DNA of 64,000 bases from Halomonas sp. TD01 (GCF_923868895.1 NZ_OV350343.1:992001-1056000), one strand, 5' to 3'. Positions 22,584 to 32,701 are shown, counted from the first letter of the stretch. A program made the numbers and translations. The notes: a model not told the origin generated them from the letters alone.

Positions 22584-22589
22584 GAAATA

Positions 22590-22664
22590 TGGAGCTCATG
22601 GACGGAATTGAACCGTCGACCTCACCCTTACCAAGGGTGTGCTCTACCCCTGAGCTACATGAGC
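22590..22664 (-). tRNA. tRNA-Thr (anticodon GGT)
   Basis: A 75-nt cloverleaf on the minus strand starts GCTCATGTAGCTCAGGGG and has the anticodon stem-loop CACCCTTGGTAAGGGTG with GGT. The T-arm reads GACGGTTCAATTCCGTC and CCA is encoded. It is the last gene of the three-tRNA operon. Confidence 0.96.
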
Positions 22665-22679
22665 CAAATCACATCAAAC

Positions 22680-22753
<74 letters not shown>

Positions 22754-22858
22754 CGAACTTGCCTACAGAATGACAATCCGTTGCACGAGATACAGTAGCT
22801 AAGCCCGCTTACCGGCCTTTCATTCCCAAGCAATGACCAAGTCACTGCTCAATAAAAC

Positions 22859-22942
<84 letters not shown>

Positions 22943-22956
22943 AGCTGTGGCGGCAC

Positions 22957-22984
22957 ATTATGCCAGCCTCCAAAGCGGTGTCAA
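22957..22984 (-). promoter_or_regulatory. Promoter of the tRNA-Tyr-Gly-Thr operon
   Basis: On the minus strand TTGACA (22984-22979, perfect) and CATAAT (22962-22957, five of six) are 16 bp apart. They sit about 15 nt upstream of mature tRNA-Tyr, as expected for a stable-RNA promoter. Confidence 0.75.
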
Positions 22985-23080
22985 GCTTACAAACTCTTTA
23001 TTTATCAAAGCTTGTGTACTTGTCGACGCTTGCGCTGTGTCACTTAGCGTGACTTACGCCTTGGAACGCGCTGCATTCTG

Positions 23081-23920
23081 TCAAAGCAGCATTGAGAATG
23101 CAAGACCTGCGCGAATTTTTTCTAACGAAACAGGCTCAGGCACTCCAGGTGCGCCTGACATTTTTCCAGCACGCTCGGCAAAGGTTAGCGGAAAACTGGC
23201 CTCCAACCCTCCGTATACCATGTCCGGCCATACCGCATGTGGAACTTGAACGCCGCGCGAAATCACCCTGGCATCGCCACCGGTCAACAACACCGGCAAC
23301 GCGATCCCCTGCTGATCGCATACTTCGCTGTAGATTCGGTTAATCGCACTCACCGCCGCCATATAGATACCGTGATTGACCGCATCTACCGTTCGCCGCC
23401 CCGGCTCCAATAAAGCATCAGCTTCACTCTCTGGATCAATCGCTACGTTTCGGGTGCCTAATTTAAGACTCTCTTTCATTAATCGTAACCCTGGTACGAT
23501 AAATCCTCCGAGATGAACACCTCCAGGCAATACAAAATCAATGGTAATCGCACTACCGCAATCGACCGCGCAGCAGCCGCCTGCCAACTGATAGCCTGCC
23601 AGCGCACCCATCCAGCGGTCTACGCCCAATCGCCCAGGCTCTTCATAACCATTAACGACACCTAACGCTTCGACCGTAGAACGCGCCACATAAACATGAC
23701 GTACTTGGCGGCGCAGTAAGGCAACGGTCTCCTCCAGCACGGCAGCCCTAGCGACACTGGAAATGCGCACCGCCTCTACCACGTCAAGATTCGGAATATC
23801 TGCCCCTGGCCGCCACTCCTCCCGTGTCCACACAGCACCTCGTGAACGTATTTCACTACTGTCGGCATCTTTTAACCGCCATTTCGATAGCGTATTGCCG
23901 ATATCCAAATCCAAAATCAT
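23081..23920 (-). CDS. coaX: Type III pantothenate kinase
   Basis: CoaX phosphorylates pantothenate in the first step of CoA synthesis and belongs to the ASKHA fold. The 279-residue protein shows the phosphate-binding DIGNTLSKWRL (about residue 6), GVDRWMGALAGY around residue 100 and DCGSAITIDFVLPGG near residue 122. All three are family motifs. Its start overlaps the birA stop by four bases, so the two are co-translated, a common arrangement in Pseudomonas and Halomonas. Confidence 0.93.
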   Translation of the reverse strand: MILDLDIGNTLSKWRLKDADSSEIRSRGAVWTREEWRPGADIPNLDVVEAVRISSVARAAVLEETVALLRRQVRHVYVARSTVEALGVVNGYEEPGRLGVDRWMGALAGYQLAGGCCAVDCGSAITIDFVLPGGVHLGGFIVPGLRLMKESLKLGTRNVAIDPESEADALLEPGRRTVDAVNHGIYMAAVSAINRIYSEVCDQQGIALPVLLTGGDARVISRGVQVPHAVWPDMVYGGLEASFPLTFAERAGKMSGAPGVPEPVSLEKIRAGLAFSMLL

Positions 23921-24900
23921 AGGCGCCTGCGTACACTGATCTCACCGCCCGACAGGCGTCGCGAGTGATCATTTTCGGTAACCCAAAGATTACCACTCTC
24001 ATCTACCTCTCCAGCCACCGCATCACTTGAGCGCTCACCCTGAATAATACGGATCGGCAGCCCGGCGTAGGCATGGCGGTTGTTCCACTCGTCTCGCCAG
24101 GGGGTAAACCCCTCGCTTTCGAAGCCCGCCAGCATATCCAGCAAACCAGATACCATATCCGCGGCTAGCTGATTGCGCGAGATACCCGCTTTAGCATCAA
24201 ACAGCGCTGCCACAGGCTGATCAATAGTGGCACGCAGACTATCGGGTAGCGACAGGTTCATACCAATTCCGACCACCACCTCACAAGGGCCTGCAGCATC
24301 CCCAGTGACTTCAATCAGAATACCAGCCAACTTACCAAGCTCACTGCCTTTCTCGGCCAGCAAAATATCGTTCGGCCATTTTAATTTTGGTGAAACCCCA
24401 TACTGCTCCAGCACTTGAGCCACTACCACGCCTACTGCAAGACTCAGTCCTTCAAGGGCGTTTACACCAGACTCAAAACGCCAGCCAAGCGAAAGCATCA
24501 AGCTTTGCCCCCACGGCGTAGACCATACGCGCCCGCGACGGCCACGACCTGCGGTTTGTAGCTCGGCAAAACATACCTCACCGTGCCCTGCCCCTTGAAC
24601 AAAGCGCTCGCGCACATACTCATTGCTAGAAGGCAACTGGTCTTCGATGAACAGCCTGGTTAAGAGATGGCGAGCACTTGCTGGCAAACACTCAACAATT
24701 TTTGCCCCATCAAGAGGCTCTAGCGGATAGGCAAGTCGATAACCTCGACCTTTCACAGCCACCAGTTCAACGCCCAGTGCGTCTAATTTTTTTAGCTGTT
24801 TCCATACGGCGGCTCGGGAAACGCCCAGCGCTTCACCTAATTGTTCACCGGAATGAACCTCGCCATCGCTTAACAAACGCATCAGGTTACCGATGGTCAT
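23917..24900 (-). CDS. birA: Bifunctional biotin-[acetyl-CoA-carboxylase] ligase / biotin operon repressor
   Basis: BirA makes biotinyl-AMP, transfers biotin to the biotin carboxyl carrier protein and represses biotin genes. The 327-residue protein has an N-terminal winged helix (residues 1-60; SRAAVWKQLKKL). The ligase domain includes the adenylate-binding GRGRRGR loop (about residue 118) and KWPNDILL, and a C-terminal SH3-like domain follows. It is divergent from typA with a 163-nt gap and overlaps coaX. Confidence 0.95.
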   Translation of the reverse strand: MTIGNLMRLLSDGEVHSGEQLGEALGVSRAAVWKQLKKLDALGVELVAVKGRGYRLAYPLEPLDGAKIVECLPASARHLLTRLFIEDQLPSSNEYVRERFVQGAGHGEVCFAELQTAGRGRRGRVWSTPWGQSLMLSLGWRFESGVNALEGLSLAVGVVVAQVLEQYGVSPKLKWPNDILLAEKGSELGKLAGILIEVTGDAAGPCEVVVGIGMNLSLPDSLRATIDQPVAALFDAKAGISRNQLAADMVSGLLDMLAGFESEGFTPWRDEWNNRHAYAGLPIRIIQGERSSDAVAGEVDESGNLWVTENDHSRRLSGGEISVRRRL

Positions 24901-25027
24901 GTGCTTGCCCCAACTGGGAAAACACCTATCTTAACGGAAGCACCGCAGGAGCGAAAACTGCAGCGTTTAGGTTATTGACTTGCACCTTTATTTAAGACAG
25001 CACTGGTAGTGAACCGCACCCAGACCC

Positions 25028-25033
25028 TATAAT
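25028..25033 (+). promoter_or_regulatory. Putative -10 element for typA
   Basis: A perfect TATAAT lies 30 nt upstream of the typA GTG start. The matching -35 region is weak (about GGTAGT at 17 bp), so the call rests mainly on the -10 hexamer and its position. Confidence 0.45.
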
Positions 25034-25063
25034 GCCGCCCTATTTTTCTAGCAGGATCGCGTC

Positions 25064-26890
25064 GTGATCGAGAATCTTCGCAACATTGCCATCATCGCCC
25101 ACGTTGACCATGGTAAAACCACCTTGGTAGACAAGCTGTTAAGCCAGTCTGGAACGCTCGACCGCAAGGCCGAAGGCCAAGAGCGCATCATGGACTCCAA
25201 TGACCAGGAAAAAGAGCGTGGTATTACCATCCTGGCCAAAAACACTGCTATTCAGTGGCAAGATGGCAATGGTAAGGATTACCACATCAACATCGTGGAC
25301 ACCCCTGGACACGCCGATTTCGGTGGTGAAGTCGAGCGGGTTATGTCCATGGTGGACTCGGTACTGCTTCTGGTAGACGCCGTTGATGGCCCTATGCCAC
25401 AAACGCGCTTCGTTACCCAGAAAGCATTTGCCCAGGGCCTGAAGCCGATTGTCGTCGTCAATAAAATTGACCGTCCTGGCGCTCGCCCGGACTGGGTTAT
25501 TGATCAGATCTTTGATCTGTTTGACAACCTGGGCGCTTCCGACGACCAGCTTGATTTCCCGATTATCTACTGCTCGGCGCTAAACGGCATTGCCGGTATG
25601 GATCCGGAAGAGCTGGCTGACAACATGGACCCCATGTTCCAGGCAATTGTCGATATCGTTGAACCGCCCGCGGTTGAGATCGATGGTCCGTTCCAGATGC
25701 AAATTTCCGCACTGGATTACAATAGCTACGTCGGGGTTATCGGCCTTGGCCGCATCAAGCGTGGCTCGGTGAAGCCTAACCAGCAAATCTCGGTCATCAG
25801 CGTTGATGGCTCTACCCGTAAAGGTAAGATCGGTCAGGTCATGACTCATATGGGTCTTGAGCGCGTCCAAACGACGGAAGCGACGGCAGGTGATATCGTC
25901 TGCGTTACCGGCATTGAAGATCTATCGATCTCTGACACGCTGTGCGACCCGAGCGCCATTGAAGCACTGCCGCCGCTGTCAGTTGACGAACCGACCGTTT
26001 CGATGACGTTCCAGGTCAATGACTCCCCATTCGCCGGTAAAGAAGGCAAGTTCGTCACCAGTCGTAATATTAAAGATCGTTTGGAACAAGAACTGATCCA
26101 CAACGTGGCGCTACGCGTTGAACAGGGCGAAACCCCTGAGAAATTCAAAGTTTCTGGCCGCGGTGAGCTGCACCTGTCGGTATTGATTGAAACCATGCGT
26201 CGTGAAGGCTTCGAGCTGGCGGTTGGCCGCCCGGAAGTTATCATTAAAGAGATCGACGGCGTTAAGCAAGAACCCTACGAAGAAGTCATCATCGACTGTG
26301 AAGAGCAGCATCAAGGCTCCATCATGGAAGAGCTTGGCTACCGCAAGGGTGAAATGACCAACATGAACCCCGATGGCAAAGGTCGTGTTCGTCTCGACTT
26401 TATCATCCCAGCGCGTGGCTTGATTGGTTTCCGTGGTCAATTCTTAACCTTGACCTCCGGCACCGGCATCCTGACCAGCCGCTTTGACCACTACGGCCCG
26501 CTAAAGCCCGATGCTTCTATCGAGCGTCGCAATGGCGTATTGGTCTCAATGGTTGGCGGCAAAGCGCTTGCTTATGCGCTCTATGCCCTGCAAGAACGTG
26601 GCAAACTGATTATTGATCACGCCACTGAAGTATACGAAGGTATGCTGATTGGTATTAATAATCGTGCCAATGACATGGTCGTTAACCCGACCAAAGGCAA
26701 AAAACTCGATAACATGCGTTCAACGGGTAACGATGAAAACATCGTGTTGACGCCGCCGATCAAGTTCACTCTTGAGCAGGCCATCGAATTCTTGGATTCC
26801 GATGAGCTGGTAGAAGTTACTCCTAGCCATATTCGCCTGCGCAAGAAGCACCTAACTGAGAACGAGCGCAAGCGTTCTAGCAAGAAGTAA
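25064..26890 (+). CDS. typA: Ribosome-associated GTPase TypA/BipA
   Basis: TypA (BipA) is a translational GTPase related to EF-G that assists 50S assembly at low temperature and under stress. The 608-residue protein has [15 protein letters not shown] (G1), [11 protein letters not shown] (G2), [14 protein letters not shown] (G3) and [11 protein letters not shown] (G4). The BipA-specific C-terminal domain contains [18 protein letters not shown]. The start is a GTG at 25064. It stands alone, followed by a strong terminator. Confidence 0.96.
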   Translation: MIENLRNIAIIAHVDHGKTTLVDKLLSQSGTLDRKAEGQERIMDSNDQEKERGITILAKNTAIQWQDGNGKDYHINIVDTPGHADFGGEVERVMSMVDSVLLLVDAVDGPMPQTRFVTQKAFAQGLKPIVVVNKIDRPGARPDWVIDQIFDLFDNLGASDDQLDFPIIYCSALNGIAGMDPEELADNMDPMFQAIVDIVEPPAVEIDGPFQMQISALDYNSYVGVIGLGRIKRGSVKPNQQISVISVDGSTRKGKIGQVMTHMGLERVQTTEATAGDIVCVTGIEDLSISDTLCDPSAIEALPPLSVDEPTVSMTFQVNDSPFAGKEGKFVTSRNIKDRLEQELIHNVALRVEQGETPEKFKVSGRGELHLSVLIETMRREGFELAVGRPEVIIKEIDGVKQEPYEEVIIDCEEQHQGSIMEELGYRKGEMTNMNPDGKGRVRLDFIIPARGLIGFRGQFLTLTSGTGILTSRFDHYGPLKPDASIERRNGVLVSMVGGKALAYALYALQERGKLIIDHATEVYEGMLIGINNRANDMVVNPTKGKKLDNMRSTGNDENIVLTPPIKFTLEQAIEFLDSDELVEVTPSHIRLRKKHLTENERKRSSKK

Positions 26891-26927
26891 CCACTCGCCA
26901 GTCAATGCTCGATAGCAAGTCCCCAGA

Positions 26928-26957
26928 GAAGCCCGCCATTGTGCGGGCTTCTTTTTT
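26928..26957 (+). terminator. Intrinsic terminator after typA
   Basis: GAAGCCCGC-CATTGT-GCGGGCTTC forms a perfect 9-bp stem with a 6-nt loop and is followed by six Ts. It lies 37 nt after the typA stop codon. Confidence 0.92.
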
Positions 26958-27200
26958 ACGGCTTTTAACAACGATCTTCCCTAGCTCATTTCCAGCGCCC
27001 GCACTCCCCCTCACGCCCCGAGCCCTACGCCAAGTGGCTTCATAAACGCAGCCTTAACGCTAGCAGGCTGGAAAGCGTAGGCGTTCTATCGCAAAGTAGC
27101 GCTAACCTCAGTGCGCCCCTGGGCCGCTGGCAGCCTACAATTCATACAGGTGTTTGGATATTTACCCCATCCTTCCACCACTACACGGACACTCCTCCAC
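26958..27200. other. Intergenic region without recognised features
   Basis: About 240 nt lie between the typA terminator and the sodium symporter gene. I see no RNA gene, clear promoter pair or repeat. An in-frame upstream extension of the symporter gene from 27111 has no similarity to the family and is probably not translated. Confidence 0.5.
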
Positions 27201-28637
27201 ATGAGCGGTCATAACGTCTGGACTCATAAAGGCACATTTTTGCTGGCGGCGGTTGGCTCAGCCGTCGGCTTGGGCAACCTCTGGCGATTTCCCTATCTCA
27301 CCGGGGAAAATGGTGGTGGCGCGTTTATTTTAATTTACGCACTGACTATTTTCGCCGTCGGCATTCCCATTTTGATTGCTGAAACAATGCTAGGGCGAAC
27401 CAGTCGTCAAAGTCCTATTATGGGGATGCGACACTTAACCAAAACGCATAAAACCTCCCGTGCTTGGGAATCCATTGGTTGGCTGGGCGCTGTTTCCGCT
27501 TTTTTAATTTTGAGTTTTTATTCGGTCATTGCCGGCTGGGCACTGCACTACACGTGGCTGATGCTAACCGGCTCATTAGTCGGTGCCGATGCAGCAACGA
27601 TTAGTGCTGGCTTTGATGCGTTGCTGGCGTCTCCGGGCCTGATGACGCTTTATCACACGCTGTTTATCGCCTTCTCCGCACTAATTGTCGGCATGGGGAT
27701 TCACAAAGGGATCGAGTCAGGGCTGCGCATTATGATGCCAGCGCTGTTTGTTATTCTGATCGTGGTGCTTATCTACGGCATCATTAATGGCGACGTGAGA
27801 GCGGCAGCAAGCTTCCTATTTACTTTCAATATTGCCGATCTCAGCCTGGAAGGTTGGTTACAGGCGATGGGGCAATCCTTCTTCACCCTGAGCCTTGGGA
27901 TGGGTGCCATCATGGCCTACGGCGCCTATATGTCCAGCGAAGCCTCTCTAACCCGTACCGCTATTGCCGTGGCGTTTGTTGATACCGCTGTAGCCATGGT
28001 GGCAGGGCTGGCGATTTTCTCACTGGTATTTGGTGCGGGGCTCGAAACCGGCCAAGGCCCGGGACTGATGTTTGTCACTCTGCCGCTAGCATTTGCTGAC
28101 ATGCCGTTTGGTGCTCTGGTAGGCGGGGTCTTCTTTATTCTGGTGCTAGGGGCTGCGGTTAGCTCGTCTATTTCGTTGATAGAGCCGGTTGCGGCCTTCC
28201 TGGTTGAGCGTTTTGATATGACGCGCCCTCAGGCTGTCACTATTATGGTTGTCGCTGCCTGGGCGATGGGCTTACTCACGGTGGTGAGCTTCAATATATG
28301 GGCTGAAGGTACGATTTTCCATACGCTGTTTGGACGCAGTGCCTTTGACTTTATTGAACTCTTAACCAATATATTTATGCCGTTGGGTGGCCTGCTAATT
28401 GCCCTGTTTGCCGGCTGGGCACTGACCCAAAGCGAAGTCATGAAAGAGCTTGGCACTAACCTTACGTGGTTTAAAACCTGGCGGTTCCTAGTGCGCTTTG
28501 TTGGCCCTGCCGCCGTGTCGTTTGTATTTTTACGCACCATTCCACAGGTGGAAGGCTACGTAATCCCAACCCTCGGTGCACTGCTCATTGTGGGTGCATT
28601 TGCCTTGAGCCAGCGGCTGCGTAAACCTGCTGCCTAA
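27201..28637 (+). CDS. Sodium-dependent transporter, NSS (neurotransmitter:sodium symporter) family
   Basis: This inner-membrane protein probably imports an amino acid or related solute with Na+. The 478-residue protein starts MSGHNVWTHKGTFLLAAVGSAVGLGNLWRFPYLTGENGGGAF. The GNLWRFPY segment of helix 1, with its unwound substrate and Na+ site, is the NSS hallmark. About eleven to twelve hydrophobic helices follow. I chose the ATG at 27201 because homologues begin a few residues before the helix-1 motif. The substrate cannot be deduced. It stands alone between typA and the ABC transporter genes. Confidence 0.9.
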   Translation: MSGHNVWTHKGTFLLAAVGSAVGLGNLWRFPYLTGENGGGAFILIYALTIFAVGIPILIAETMLGRTSRQSPIMGMRHLTKTHKTSRAWESIGWLGAVSAFLILSFYSVIAGWALHYTWLMLTGSLVGADAATISAGFDALLASPGLMTLYHTLFIAFSALIVGMGIHKGIESGLRIMMPALFVILIVVLIYGIINGDVRAAASFLFTFNIADLSLEGWLQAMGQSFFTLSLGMGAIMAYGAYMSSEASLTRTAIAVAFVDTAVAMVAGLAIFSLVFGAGLETGQGPGLMFVTLPLAFADMPFGALVGGVFFILVLGAAVSSSISLIEPVAAFLVERFDMTRPQAVTIMVVAAWAMGLLTVVSFNIWAEGTIFHTLFGRSAFDFIELLTNIFMPLGGLLIALFAGWALTQSEVMKELGTNLTWFKTWRFLVRFVGPAAVSFVFLRTIPQVEGYVIPTLGALLIVGAFALSQRLRKPAA

Positions 28638-28690
28638 TATAATTCTAATAACGCAGGCGGCATCTAAACCGCCTGCGGCGCGAGGATACG

Positions 28691-29461
28691 ATGACTCCCC
28701 TTATCGAGGTACAACACGTCAACAAAGCCTTCGGCGGACTCCATGTTATCAACGACTGCTCAATCCGCGTTGAAAAGGGTTCTATTACCGGCATGATTGG
28801 CCCCAACGGGGCAGGTAAGTCGACGCTTTTCAACTTAATTGCGGGCGCACTTACGCCAGACAGTGGCCGCATTCTATTGGACGGTGAAGACATCACGTCG
28901 CTAAGCGCTGATCAACGCTTTCACAAAGGATTGCTGCGCACCTTTCAAATCGCTCACGAGTTCAGCCAGATGAGCGCACTGGAAAACTTGATGATGGTGC
29001 CACCCAATCAAGCAGGGGAACGTCTGTTCAACACTTGGTTTAAGCCTGCCCTGGTGCGCAGCCAAGAAGCCGAAGTACGACGCCGCGCACTGGAAGTCAT
29101 TGAGTTTGTTGGTTTACATCATGTACGTAACGAGCTTGCGGGTAACTTATCGGGTGGTCAGAAAAAACTGCTCGAACTTGGCCGCACCATGATGACCGAT
29201 GCCAAAGTCGTGCTACTAGACGAAATTGCCGCCGGTGTGAACCGCACGCTACTCGACGACTTAATGGGCAACATCGAGCGTTTAAATCGCGAAATGGGCT
29301 ATACCTTTCTGGTGATTGAGCACGATATGGATATGATTTCGCGGCTATGCGATCCAGTGATTGTGCTGGCCCAAGGCAGTGTCATGGTTGAGGGCTCAAT
29401 AGAAGAAATACAAAACAACCCGGCCGTTATTGAAGCCTATTTCGGCACCGATGCCGCCTGA
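28691..29461 (+). CDS. Branched-chain-amino-acid-type ABC transporter ATP-binding protein (LivG-like)
   Basis: This is one of two ATPases of a HAAT-family importer. The 256-residue protein has Walker A GPNGAGKST (about residue 38), the signature LSGGQKKLLELGR and Walker B VVLLDE. A long Q-loop region typical of LivG (TFQIAHEFSQMSALENLMM) is present. Walker B is followed by IAAGVN rather than the common PAAGLN, a subfamily difference. It heads a four-gene set with a second ATPase and two permeases. Confidence 0.9.
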   Translation: MTPLIEVQHVNKAFGGLHVINDCSIRVEKGSITGMIGPNGAGKSTLFNLIAGALTPDSGRILLDGEDITSLSADQRFHKGLLRTFQIAHEFSQMSALENLMMVPPNQAGERLFNTWFKPALVRSQEAEVRRRALEVIEFVGLHHVRNELAGNLSGGQKKLLELGRTMMTDAKVVLLDEIAAGVNRTLLDDLMGNIERLNREMGYTFLVIEHDMDMISRLCDPVIVLAQGSVMVEGSIEEIQNNPAVIEAYFGTDAA

Positions 29462-29546
29462 TAACGCAGAGCTTGCCACCAAAAAGATAGCCACAACAAC
29501 ATGGCCGCCATTGGTCACCCCAGTGCGGCCCAGCTGAGACGCGTTT

Positions 29547-30275
29547 ATGCCATCCACACCGTCATCTCCCCAGCCACTGCTCGAGGCACGCGATGTGCAC
29601 GGCGGCTATGGCAGTATGAATATCCTTAACGGGGTCAATATGACCCTGTATGCCGATGAAGTCGGTGTCATTGTTGGCCCTAACGGCGCTGGCAAATCCA
29701 CTATGCTAAAAGCGGTGTTTGGGCTGTTGAACGTTAACCAGGGCGAGATTTTGCTTAACGGTCAGCCGATTCATAACCTGCCACCCAACCAGTTGGTTGA
29801 GCGTGGCATGGGCTTTGTGCCCCAAGAAAAAAACGTTTTCCCCAGCCTGTCTGTTAAAGAAAACCTGGAGATGGGCGCCTACCTTAAACCCCAAAACGTA
29901 AAACGCATGCTGGAGCAGGTCTACGACTTCTTCCCGCCACTTGTTGAGAAGCGCCACCAGCCTGCTGGTGAGCTTTCCGGCGGTCAGCGCCAAATGGTCG
30001 CCATGGGCCGTGCGCTAATGGCTGAACCTAGCCTGTTGCTGCTGGATGAGCCAACCGCTGGCTTGTCTCCCCTTTACATGAATGAAATTTTTGACCGGGT
30101 TAAAAAAATTAACGCCGCAGGCGTGGGCATTTTGATGGTGGAACAGAATGCTAAACAGGCCTTAGCCATTGCCGATAAAGGCTTTGTGCTGGCGGCGGGA
30201 CAAAACCGTTTTACTGACACGGGGGCTGCGTTACTGGCTGACCCTGACGTCGCCAAAAGCTTTTTGGGCGGCTAG
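29547..30275 (+). CDS. Branched-chain-amino-acid-type ABC transporter ATP-binding protein (LivF-like)
   Basis: This is the second ATPase of the importer, shorter and of LivF type. The 242-residue protein has Walker A GPNGAGKST (about residue 39), the signature LSGGQRQMVAMGRALM and Walker B LLLLDEPTAGLSP, all intact. It lies 85 nt after the LivG-like gene and 16 nt before the first permease gene. Confidence 0.9.
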   Translation: MPSTPSSPQPLLEARDVHGGYGSMNILNGVNMTLYADEVGVIVGPNGAGKSTMLKAVFGLLNVNQGEILLNGQPIHNLPPNQLVERGMGFVPQEKNVFPSLSVKENLEMGAYLKPQNVKRMLEQVYDFFPPLVEKRHQPAGELSGGQRQMVAMGRALMAEPSLLLLDEPTAGLSPLYMNEIFDRVKKINAAGVGILMVEQNAKQALAIADKGFVLAAGQNRFTDTGAALLADPDVAKSFLGG

Positions 30276-30291
30276 CCCGGGGGAGAAACGC

Positions 30292-31296
30292 GTGAACGAA
30301 CTGGTCTTTTTTATCAATAACGTGGTGATTGCAGGTAGCGTCACTGGCTCTATTTATGCCATTGGTGCCATTGGCGTCACGTTGATTTTTAGCATTATGC
30401 GCTTTGCCCACTTTGCCCATGCCGACATAATGACGTTTGGTGCCTTCATGGTGCTGCTCCTTACTACCGCTTTCCCAGCGGTGGGCGCCAGTATCGGGGT
30501 GCCGACGGCGCTCATCATGCTGCCGTTAGCGATGCTGCTTACTGCAGCGCTGGCAGTAGGTATTGATAAAGCGTTTTATAAGCCGCTACGCGCCCACGGC
30601 GTCAAGCCTATCGTGATGGTCATTGGCTCGCTGGGCGTGACACTCATGCTTCAAGGGCTTATCCGGTTATTCTCCGGCACCGGCGGTCAGAGCTTATACG
30701 TCGATGACCGCAAAGAAATCTTCCGTATAGCGCTGCCTTTCGAAGGTGTTCGGGCCCCTATCGTGATTACCGAACCACAGATTTATCTGTTTGTGATTAC
30801 GCTAATGGCCGTGGTCGCCCTACACCTGTTTCTAAATCGCTCGCGGTTAGGCAAAGCCATGCGCGCCATGTCAGATAACCCCGAACTTGCCCAGGCATCT
30901 GGCATTAACACCAACACCATAGTGGCCGTTACCTGGGTGATTGCAGGTGCCCTGGCGGCAATTGCTGGCACCCTGTTGTCACTAGACGTAACGTTTAAAC
31001 CCGATCTGAGCTTCTTCCTGCTACTGCCTATTTTCGCTGCAGCCATTGTCGGTGGCGTAGGCCATCCTTACGGCGCGATTGCAGGAGGGTTCGTCGTCGG
31101 CTTTGCAGAAACCCTGGCAGTATTTAATTGGAATGTTCTCCTGCGCCCTTTCCGCGACAGTCTACCTACCTGGCTGGAGCTTCCCTCCAATCTCGCCTTT
31201 GTAGGCACTGAGTACAAAATTGTGGTGCCGTTCTTTATTTTGGTAGCCATCTTAGTGTGGCGTCCTACCGGCCTGTTTAAAGGCAAGGTGATCTAA
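30292..31296 (+). CDS. Branched-chain-amino-acid-type ABC transporter permease (LivH-like)
   Basis: This inner-membrane permease is 334 residues long with about eight hydrophobic segments. It includes the LivH-type N-terminal region GSVTGSIYAIGAIGVTLIFSIMRFAHFAHADIMTFGAF and the later GKAMRAMSDNPELAQASGIN coupling loop. I chose the GTG at 30292 (GGAGAAACGC upstream), because the longer frame overlaps the preceding ATPase gene. Its stop overlaps the start of the next permease (TAATG). Confidence 0.9.
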   Translation: MNELVFFINNVVIAGSVTGSIYAIGAIGVTLIFSIMRFAHFAHADIMTFGAFMVLLLTTAFPAVGASIGVPTALIMLPLAMLLTAALAVGIDKAFYKPLRAHGVKPIVMVIGSLGVTLMLQGLIRLFSGTGGQSLYVDDRKEIFRIALPFEGVRAPIVITEPQIYLFVITLMAVVALHLFLNRSRLGKAMRAMSDNPELAQASGINTNTIVAVTWVIAGALAAIAGTLLSLDVTFKPDLSFFLLLPIFAAAIVGGVGHPYGAIAGGFVVGFAETLAVFNWNVLLRPFRDSLPTWLELPSNLAFVGTEYKIVVPFFILVAILVWRPTGLFKGKVI

Positions 31297-32621
31297 TGAG
31301 CCATTCCACAAAAAACCGTAATCCTGCTTACACGCCCAAAGATGCCACTCCTGAACGGCGCTTTCCATTGCGTGAGCTGGTGCTATTCGGCGCGCTTTTA
31401 GCTGCTGTGCTAGCGGTTTACGCCACTATGGGCGCAGCGTACAGCACGCGTATGCTGGTCGAGGCTGCTTGTTACGCCATTCTTGCCCTGGGTCTAACGA
31501 TTCAGTGGGGCTATGCCGGCCAGTTCAACGCTGGCGTCATGGGCTTCGTCGCGCTAGGTGGCTTTTGCGCCATGCTGTTTAGCGTCCCGGTGAATGAGGC
31601 GTTCTGGGGGACTGAGCTGCCGGGTGAACTTGGCCAAGTTCTGCTTTATGGCATTGCGGCAACCCTGATCGTCGTGGGCGCCACGAAACTTGACCGGTTC
31701 GGTGTGCCGAAAAAACTACGCACCGTGCTCGCCATCGTGATCGGCGTCGTGCTCTATTTGGTTGTCATCAGCCTGCTTCGCGATGTGACCAGCCAAATAC
31801 AGTCTCAAGCGGGCTTTATTGGCGGTTTTGGCTTACCTGCCTGGGTCGGCTGGATTGTGGGTGGCGCGTTGGCTGGTGGTGTTGGCTACTTTATTGGCCA
31901 CGTTTGCCTTGGTCTGCGCAGTGACTACCTCGCCATCGCCACGCTGGGTATCGCAGAAATCATCAAAGCGTTTCTGAAAAATTCCGACTGGCTGACACGT
32001 GGTACTGCCACAGTATCGCCTCTTCCTTGGCCTACCCCCGGTCCGGCGGAACTCGGCTTTACGCTTTCCCGAGCGATTTATCTCTCGGTGACGGCTGTCG
32101 TGATCGCAGTGATTTTCTTTTTACTCCATCGGGCTTACCACGCCCCCTGGGGAAGAATGATTCGTGCGATTCGCGATAACGAAATCTCGTCAGCGGCCAT
32201 GGGTAAAGATATCAACAAACGCCGCCTGGAGATTTTCGTATTAGGTTGCATCTTAATGGGCCTCGGCGGCGGCATGCTAGGCACCTTTAACAGCCTATTT
32301 GACCCTCAAGGCTACTTGCCTCTAAACCACACCTTCCTGGTGCTGGTCATGGTTATTTTGGGTGGCCCAGGTAATAATTTGGGCACCATTTTTGGGGCGG
32401 TCGCGGTTTATATCATTTGGATTATGTCAGAACCGCTGGCACTGTTTTTAATGCAACTGGCGGTCGCGTTGGGTGAAAACGCCTTCGGCTGGGAAGCGCC
32501 TAGCAATATGGATAGCCGGGCACTACAAGCGAGGGTTCTGGTTATTGGCATGCTGATTACCCTGGTACTGCGCTTTGCCCCGAAAGGCCTACTGCCAGAG
32601 AAAATCAAAACTCACGGCTAA
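31296..32621 (+). CDS. Branched-chain-amino-acid-type ABC transporter permease (LivM-like)
   Basis: This is the partner permease, 441 residues. It has the LivM-type segment AILALGLTIQWGYAGQFNAGVMGFVALGGF (about residues 60-90), the LGLRSDYLAIATLGIAEII loop and the coupling region GRMIRAIRDNEISSAAMGKDINK. It is longer than E. coli LivM owing to a middle hydrophobic stretch (about residues 115-180). It overlaps the LivH-like gene by one base and ends at a bidirectional terminator. Confidence 0.9.
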   Translation: MSHSTKNRNPAYTPKDATPERRFPLRELVLFGALLAAVLAVYATMGAAYSTRMLVEAACYAILALGLTIQWGYAGQFNAGVMGFVALGGFCAMLFSVPVNEAFWGTELPGELGQVLLYGIAATLIVVGATKLDRFGVPKKLRTVLAIVIGVVLYLVVISLLRDVTSQIQSQAGFIGGFGLPAWVGWIVGGALAGGVGYFIGHVCLGLRSDYLAIATLGIAEIIKAFLKNSDWLTRGTATVSPLPWPTPGPAELGFTLSRAIYLSVTAVVIAVIFFLLHRAYHAPWGRMIRAIRDNEISSAAMGKDINKRRLEIFVLGCILMGLGGGMLGTFNSLFDPQGYLPLNHTFLVLVMVILGGPGNNLGTIFGAVAVYIIWIMSEPLALFLMQLAVALGENAFGWEAPSNMDSRALQARVLVIGMLITLVLRFAPKGLLPEKIKTHG

Positions 32622-32641
32622 ATGCTCCATCGACCCTAACA

Positions 32642-32674
32642 AAAACGCCCCAAGCTCGCTGCCTGGGGCGTTTT
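32642..32674. terminator. Bidirectional intrinsic terminator between permease and binding-protein genes
   Basis: AAAACGCCCCA and TGGGGCGTTTT form an 11-bp stem with an 11-nt loop, with A/T tracts on both flanks. It lies between the convergent LivM-like gene and the binding-protein gene and can serve both. Confidence 0.88.
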
Positions 32675-32701
32675 GGTTACTTCTCAATTACCTCCATTTG
32701 A

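Noticed and set aside
27111..27200. Upstream in-frame extension of the sodium symporter
   Set aside because: Thirty extra residues show no similarity to the family and contain no transmembrane character; the ATG at 27201 fits homologues.
28691..32621. Urea transporter (UrtBCDE) annotation for the ABC genes
   Set aside because: No urease or urtA-type binding protein is adjacent, and the gene order ATPase-ATPase-permease-permease differs from urtABCDE.
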